Assembly: GCA_030765325.1 (NCBI GenBank) | Contig: JAVCCT010000111.1 | Span: 1 to 11,734 of the forward strand | Length of the DNA: 11,734 nt | Reading direction: 5' to 3' | Source: Candidatus Stygibacter frigidus | GTDB lineage: Bacteria > Cloacimonadota > Cloacimonadia > Cloacimonadales > TCS61 | Shown: one piece after another, positions 7,671 to 11,734 of the stretch | Numbering within the stretch: the first letter of the stretch is position 1 | How the letters are laid out: each line of letters starts with the position of its first letter | Position numbers and translations under genes: made by a program | The notes under the pieces: model-generated | The model's input: the letters and a program-made list of their open reading frames with translations, nothing else | The model's database searches: none | Told to the model about the DNA's origin: nothing

Positions 7671-8344
7671 TAAAAAGATACCAAGTAGCGATCATAATAT
7701 TTTTGATCACAGTAATATTGGGGCTGGTGATAGGATTGCCATTACCCAGCGATGCCAAGATACCCATCCATTGGAATGTGGAAGGTAAAGTCGATAACAC
7801 AACGAGTAAAACCATGGGTTTGATAATGATGCCGGGATTTATCCTGTTGCTTCTACTTTTCTTTATGTTCTTTCCCTATATATCAGCGCGTTACCGTGAG
7901 CAATCCAAAAGGTTCAATAAGATATTACCTATGTTTGCCAATATCATGATCCTGATGTTCAGCAGCATCTATCTTCTGAGCCTTGTAGTGGCGCGAAAGG
8001 CGGAATTTGATGGGACAGAGCTTATGTGGGTACTATTAGGTATAATGTTCATCCTGCTGGGCAATTTGTTTCCCAAGCTGCCTTCAAGTTTCTTTTTGGG
8101 GATCAGAACCCCCTGGACGCTATCTTCAGAAGAAGTGTGGAGAAAGACGCATCGGGTGGGCGGTTATGCATTTGTTATTGGCGGAGTATTTTTCATTCTG
8201 GCGGGAGTAGCTGGTAATATACTGGGTATTGGGGAGATATTGTTTTACGTGATACTGGGCATTATGGTGATTTATCCGCTGCTTTACTCGTATATCGAAT
8301 ACCAGAAATTAATGAAAAAAGGTGGGGAAAAGCAGCAAGACTGA
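7667..8344 (+). CDS. SdpI-family integral membrane protein (immunity/signal-transduction type)
   Basis: 225 residues with six predicted membrane helices at about 6-26, 49-70, 90-109, 119-136, 165-187 and 190-211. The loop after helix 1 carries the DUF1648 signature 'IP.HWN..G..D' (residues 32-43), and between helices 4 and 5 lies the SdpI signature 'GIRTPWTLSSEEVW...HR.GG' (145-166). In B. subtilis, SdpI gives immunity to the SdpC cannibalism toxin and sequesters SdpR. Many bacteria carry only an sdpR-sdpI pair without the toxin, where the role is unproven. Translation is coupled to the repressor gene by a 4-base overlap, with AAGGAG at 7656-7661. The stop at 8342-8344 directly abuts the stop of the opposing radA gene. 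The family call is firm; a true immunity role is not shown. Confidence 0.92.
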   Translation: MIKRYQVAIIIFLITVILGLVIGLPLPSDAKIPIHWNVEGKVDNTTSKTMGLIMMPGFILLLLLFFMFFPYISARYREQSKRFNKILPMFANIMILMFSSIYLLSLVVARKAEFDGTELMWVLLGIMFILLGNLFPKLPSSFFLGIRTPWTLSSEEVWRKTHRVGGYAFVIGGVFFILAGVAGNILGIGEILFYVILGIMVIYPLLYSYIEYQKLMKKGGEKQQD

Positions 8345-9673
8345 TTATTTAAAGAGTTGCATTAATTCAGCGATTTGCCGGATTTTAATAATCTTATCAG
8401 TTTTTTTGATCTGTTTATCTCGGCGCGAGATGATGATCTTTTTGTAGCCCAGTCTTATGGCTTCTGAGACCATTTGAGCGCTTTGATATACAGGTCTCAC
8501 TTCTCCATTAAGCCCTACTTCGCCTATCATCAGCGTATCAGGGGGTAGGGCAATATCTTTCATCCCGGAGATTATAGCGCCTATCACGGCAAGATCAAGC
8601 GAGGGCTCCATGGTCTTTATACCGCCGGCAAGCTTGATGAACACATCGCTCTGGTGAAAATTAATGCTGAGGTTTTTCTCTATGATTGCCAGATATATAG
8701 CCAGTTTTTTGTGATCAAAACCGATAGCTACCCTTTGCGGATTTCCGTAACTGGAGCTGGAAAAGAGAGCCTGCACTTCTGTGGCAAACACGCGTGAGCC
8801 TTCCATGATGCAGCCAATTGCCGAGCCAGGGGAATTATCATTGCGATCAATGAAAACCTGAGAGATATCCGGTACTTCATGCAAGCCGTCAGCCTGCATA
8901 TCAAATATCCCGATCTCATTTGTGGAACCAAAGCGGTTTTTGTTAGCGCGTAATATCTTAAGCTGATTACGGCGTTCCCCTTCAAAATAGAGTACTGTAT
9001 CCACTGCATGCTCAATCAGTTTTGGTCCTGCTACTGCACCATCTTTGGTGACGTGACCGATCAGAAAAATGGGAACATCAGTCCTTTTTGCCAGATTCAC
9101 CAGCATCGTGGTTACAGCTCGTAATTGACTGATGCTTCCTGGCACATTTTCTATTTCATCTGTAGATACTGACTGGATGCTGTCTATCACCACCAGAGCG
9201 GGAAGCTGTTTATCCAGATAATGCACCACATCTTCAATGCGGGTGGAGCAGAGCAGCTTAAGATTGGGAGAAACGCAATTAAGCCTGATGGCACGATATT
9301 TGATTTGCCGGGCACTTTCTTCCCCGGAGACATAAAGTATGGGAAGTGACTGGCTGGCTAATTTATGAGCAACCTGCAGCAGGAGGGTGGATTTACCGAT
9401 TCCAGGTTCACCACCGACGAGTGCGACCATTCCAGGGACTATGCCTCCACCAAGCACACCATCCAGTTCAGAAATAGATGTATTAAGGCGGAATTGCTTT
9501 TCCAGCTTAATATCATCAAGAGAAACAGGGTCTATAACCTTGATTGATTTAGATTTTCCTTTCTTTTTACCTGTAACAGTGGTGGATTCTCTCAATGAAT
9601 CCCAAGCTCCGCAATGAGGGCATTTCCCTTCCCACCTGGCAGTTTCTGCTCCGCATTCTCTACAGAAAAACAT
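8345..9673 (-). CDS. radA: DNA repair/recombination ATPase RadA (Sms)
   Basis: 442 residues, close to the usual 450-460. The N-terminal C4 zinc finger is intact (C4, C7, C18, C21). The RecA-like core has Walker A GEPGIGKST (88-96), Walker B ending at D164, and the RadA-specific KNRFG motif (245-249). The C-terminal Lon-like domain (about 300-442) keeps the 'GGIK..EPSLDLAV' block; in this family it is a DNA-binding scaffold and not an active protease. RadA drives branch migration and processing of recombination intermediates in the cytoplasm. The ATG (9671-9673) shares one base with the ribF stop (TAATG), with GGAAGAG just upstream inside the ribF end, so it is the coupled last gene of the nrnA-truB-ribF-radA run. 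No terminator is visible after its stop. Confidence 0.97.
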   Translation of the reverse strand: MFFCRECGAETARWEGKCPHCGAWDSLRESTTVTGKKKGKSKSIKVIDPVSLDDIKLEKQFRLNTSISELDGVLGGGIVPGMVALVGGEPGIGKSTLLLQVAHKLASQSLPILYVSGEESARQIKYRAIRLNCVSPNLKLLCSTRIEDVVHYLDKQLPALVVIDSIQSVSTDEIENVPGSISQLRAVTTMLVNLAKRTDVPIFLIGHVTKDGAVAGPKLIEHAVDTVLYFEGERRNQLKILRANKNRFGSTNEIGIFDMQADGLHEVPDISQVFIDRNDNSPGSAIGCIMEGSRVFATEVQALFSSSSYGNPQRVAIGFDHKKLAIYLAIIEKNLSINFHQSDVFIKLAGGIKTMEPSLDLAVIGAIISGMKDIALPPDTLMIGEVGLNGEVRPVYQSAQMVSEAIRLGYKKIIISRRDKQIKKTDKIIKIRQIAELMQLFK

Positions 9674-10608
9674 TATTTCTCTTCCTTTTTTGCTATCAAT
9701 TCTCGTGCTTTTTTGATGTCATTTGCGATATAAGCCTTTAGTTCCTTACGGTCATGCAGCTTATATTCTGAACGCAGACGAGATTCAAAGGTAATAGTGA
9801 TATTTTGTCCATAAATTTCTTCATTAAAGTCCAGAATATGAGTTTCCACGGTTAATTCACTCATGTCAATCACGGTGGGACGATATCCGATATTGGTAAC
9901 TCCCCATAAACTGCGATTATTCAATGTGACTTTGCTTAGATAGATACCGGTTTTGGGGATCAGTTTGTTGGGATCATTCCAGAAGATATTGACAGTGGGG
10001 AAACCAAGCTGGTGACCAATCCTGTTACCGGAGCGAATAATGCCTGTAAGGCTGTAAGGGCGACCCAGTAAACCAGCGAGAGTTTCCACTGCTCCTGCTC
10101 GCACACATTCCCTGCACCAGGAACTGCTGACTATCTTTCCATTACTGCGGTAGGGCTCTATTATATCTACTTTATAGTCATATTTATCTTCTCTCTGCTT
10201 GAGAAAATTATAATCACCTAAACGATCCTTACCAAAATGTGTGTCATATCCCACAACTATTTCCTGAGGATGCAATTCATCATATATAACCTCTTTCAGG
10301 AAGTCTTCAGGAGGCATTTGCGCCATCGCGGGAGTAAACTTAAGATATAGTAGACAGTCAATTCCCAGCTCATTAAGTAGTTTTTCCCTGATCTTTGTTT
10401 CAGTAAGCAGATAGGGAAATGTATCTTTAAATATAGTTTCCAGCGGGTGATGAAAATATGATATCACCACAGCTTGGTTATTAGCTGCTTTTGCTCTTCT
10501 CACTAATTCTTTGAGTAATTTAGTGTGCCCCAAATGCACGCCGTCAAATGTGCCCATAGTGATAAGTGGATTTTTTATCTGACAGTGTTGATGAGGAAAG
10601 AAATGCAT
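9673..10608 (-). CDS. ribF: Bifunctional riboflavin kinase / FAD synthetase
   Basis: 311 residues, the normal length for the bifunctional bacterial enzyme that turns riboflavin into FMN and FMN into FAD with ATP. The N-terminal nucleotidyltransferase domain shows GTFDGVHLGH (19-28), the 'GYD..FGKDR.GD' loop (120-132) and 'SSSWCRECVRAG' (161-172), equivalent to the usual ISST.IR motif. The C-terminal flavokinase domain has 'LLGRPYSLTG' (180-189), GFPTVN with the PT.N motif (202-207) and catalytic-base candidate E255 in 'TVETHILDF'. Both activities appear intact. AAGGAAGA at 10613-10620 overlaps the truB stop and lies 4 bases before the ATG, so the gene is translated in a coupled way. There is no FMN riboswitch upstream, since the gene is internal to an operon. 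Confidence 0.97.
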   Translation of the reverse strand: MHFFPHQHCQIKNPLITMGTFDGVHLGHTKLLKELVRRAKAANNQAVVISYFHHPLETIFKDTFPYLLTETKIREKLLNELGIDCLLYLKFTPAMAQMPPEDFLKEVIYDELHPQEIVVGYDTHFGKDRLGDYNFLKQREDKYDYKVDIIEPYRSNGKIVSSSWCRECVRAGAVETLAGLLGRPYSLTGIIRSGNRIGHQLGFPTVNIFWNDPNKLIPKTGIYLSKVTLNNRSLWGVTNIGYRPTVIDMSELTVETHILDFNEEIYGQNITITFESRLRSEYKLHDRKELKAYIANDIKKARELIAKKEEK

Positions 10609-10619
10609 ATTATCTTCCT

Positions 10620-11489
10620 TTATTCAGGGAGCACAATTTCAGGTTTCAGTATATTGCCATCGTTCTTTCGGGCAATTCCCAGTGTTCGGGAAGTGCTCTG
10701 CCTGATCACAATATACTGATCTTCGGTTAGATCAGATGATTCGATCATTCTCCCATGCATAAATTTTGCTGCATCTTCATCATTGAGCATTACCTGCGGA
10801 AGAGTGAGTATATTCACTGGTGAGATCAGATACTGACGCCAGTTATCTGGAGTGAGATCAGCAAGCTCTACAGCATCTTCCAAAAGTAATTTATCTACTG
10901 CAACTCGCTTTAATTCAATCGTAGTGGCAATATTACCTGTTATTTCGGCAAATTGCTCAGATAATGTCCTGATATAAGTTCCTTTGCTTACGGTAGTTTG
11001 ATAAGTGAGAGTATCCTCATCTGTATTGATGATCTCAAAATCATAAATAATTATAGGACGCGGTTTAAGAACCACTTCAGCACCTTTGCGTGCCAGTTCA
11101 TAAGCTCGTTTGCCATTAACCTTAATCGCTGAATATTGAGGAGGTGTCTGCTCTTTAATAGCAAGAATTTCTTTAACTGCACTTTCAAGCTCAGAAGTAT
11201 CTAATTTCTTTATTGGCTGAGTTAAGATAGTTTCACCCGTCACATCTCCAGTATTGGTTTTTAAGCCAAATTTCATGGTTGCCAGATATGTTTTTCTGGA
11301 AGATGAAATGAAGCTGGCAAGGCGAGTGGCTGGTCCGATGCAGATCGGGAGGAGTCCAGTGGCAAAAGGGTCTAAAGTTCCTGTGTGACCGATGCGTTTT
11401 ATGGAAGTAATCTTTCTCAGGCTTGAGATCACTTGAAAGGAAGTGATATCAGCAGGTTTATCTATCAGTAGGAAACCGCAATTATTCAT
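10620..11489 (-). CDS. truB: tRNA pseudouridine-55 synthase TruB
   Basis: 289 residues. It converts uridine 55 of the tRNA T-loop to pseudouridine. The opening 'GFLLIDKP..ITSF' and the catalytic motif 'GHTGTLDPFATGLLP' with nucleophile D40 are canonical, as are 'YSAIKVNGKRAYELARKG' (about 118-135) and 'GTYIRTL' (about 169-175). The C-terminal 60 or so residues form the small PUA-like RNA-binding domain. The ATG at 11487-11489 lies inside the 3' end of the upstream DHH gene with an 8-base overlap; only a weak AGAAG ribosome site (around 11498-11502) is present, so translation probably depends on ribosomes finishing the upstream gene. It is followed after 11 bases by ribF. Confidence 0.97.
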   Translation of the reverse strand: MNNCGFLLIDKPADITSFQVISSLRKITSIKRIGHTGTLDPFATGLLPICIGPATRLASFISSSRKTYLATMKFGLKTNTGDVTGETILTQPIKKLDTSELESAVKEILAIKEQTPPQYSAIKVNGKRAYELARKGAEVVLKPRPIIIYDFEIINTDEDTLTYQTTVSKGTYIRTLSEQFAEITGNIATTIELKRVAVDKLLLEDAVELADLTPDNWRQYLISPVNILTLPQVMLNDEDAAKFMHGRMIESSDLTEDQYIVIRQSTSRTLGIARKNDGNILKPEIVLPE

Positions 11490-11734
11490 TTAAATGTCTT
11501 CTTACCTCAGAAATTATCTGCTCCTTCATTTCATCCAGTGGAGCATCAATCTGGCAGCCGGAAGCGGCTGTGTGACCACCTCCACCAAATTTACCACAAA
11601 CCTGATTACAGTTGATGGCTGGTGATCTCAGACTGAGACGGTATTTATCTGGAGCCAGTTCACGGGCATAAATAAATACTTTTACACCTGTGCTGCCTTT
11701 TATCCATCTGGTGATCTTGGAAGTGGCTTCCTGA
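11482..11734 (-). CDS. DHH/DHHA1 phosphoesterase, NrnA-like (C-terminal 83 residues; N-terminus beyond the right edge)
   Basis: The frame enters from the right edge (first complete codon at 11731-11733) and ends with TAA at 11482-11484. The 83 visible residues are a DHHA1 domain: 'VKVFIYARELAPDKYRLSLRS' leads to a 'FGGGGHTAASG' motif (residues 49-59 of the visible part), the glycine-rich nucleic-acid-binding loop of RecJ/NrnA-type enzymes. Position immediately before truB-ribF is where nrnA (bifunctional oligoribonuclease and pAp phosphatase) sits in many genomes, often after rbfA. The catalytic DHH domain lies outside the window, so activity cannot be checked. It overlaps truB by 8 bases. 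Confidence 0.9.
   Translation of the reverse strand, partial: QEATSKITRWIKGSTGVKVFIYARELAPDKYRLSLRSPAINCNQVCGKFGGGGHTAASGCQIDAPLDEMKEQIISEVRRHLNE

Noticed and set aside
8380..8407. T-run at 8401-8407 as a terminator for the SdpR/SdpI-like pair
   Set aside because: The only upstream dyad is a 4-base A+T-rich stem (GATT/AATC) that is not adjacent to the T-run; it lies inside the radA coding sequence.
1..11734. CRISPR arrays, tRNA or rRNA genes, insertion sequences
   Set aside because: I looked for regular direct repeats, tRNA-like segments, transposase motifs and terminal inverted repeats and found none.

Overview
The window comes from an A+T-rich bacterium. The exported, TPR-rich protein with a signal peptide and the very large soluble TPR/GAF/histidine-kinase protein suggest a Gram-negative lineage related to the Fibrobacterota/Chlorobiota/Bacteroidota or Cloacimonadota-type candidate phyla. 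I favour Cloacimonadota, but this is inference from gene style only; there is no rRNA or other marker in the window to settle it. Shine-Dalgarno sites are mostly strong (AAGGAG or GGAGG type) and genes are tightly packed, often with overlapping ends.

Left half (1-6989, minus strand): a probable two-gene operon. The first gene (6989 to 1428) encodes an 1853-residue cytoplasmic signalling protein. In order it has a Ser/Thr-kinase-like domain, a P-loop STAND/AAA-type ATPase domain, a long TPR array, two GAF-like domains and a complete C-terminal histidine kinase. The kinase-like domain has lost the catalytic aspartate (HRD is HQL) and the ATPase lacks the Walker B acidic pair, so the histidine kinase is probably the only intact catalytic module. 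Twenty-nine bases downstream starts a secreted TPR protein that runs off the left edge.

Middle (6990-7397): the divergent control region between the giant kinase and the rightward pair. It holds a plausible promoter and palindromic operator for the rightward pair, and an imperfect inverted repeat. No gene is seen in it.

7398-8344 (plus strand): a translationally coupled pair, an ArsR-family SdpR-like autorepressor followed by an SdpI-family six-helix membrane protein. No SdpC-type toxin gene is visible. The pair converges stop-to-stop, with no spacer, on the next operon.

Right part (8345-11734, minus strand): a housekeeping operon read right to left: the end of a DHH/DHHA1 phosphoesterase (NrnA-like), truB (tRNA pseudouridine-55 synthase), ribF (riboflavin kinase/FAD synthetase) and radA (recombination/branch-migration ATPase). 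The first three form the familiar block found downstream of infB-rbfA in many bacteria; radA replaces the more usual rpsO at the end. Overlaps of 8 and 1 bases and an 11-base gap point to one coupled transcript.
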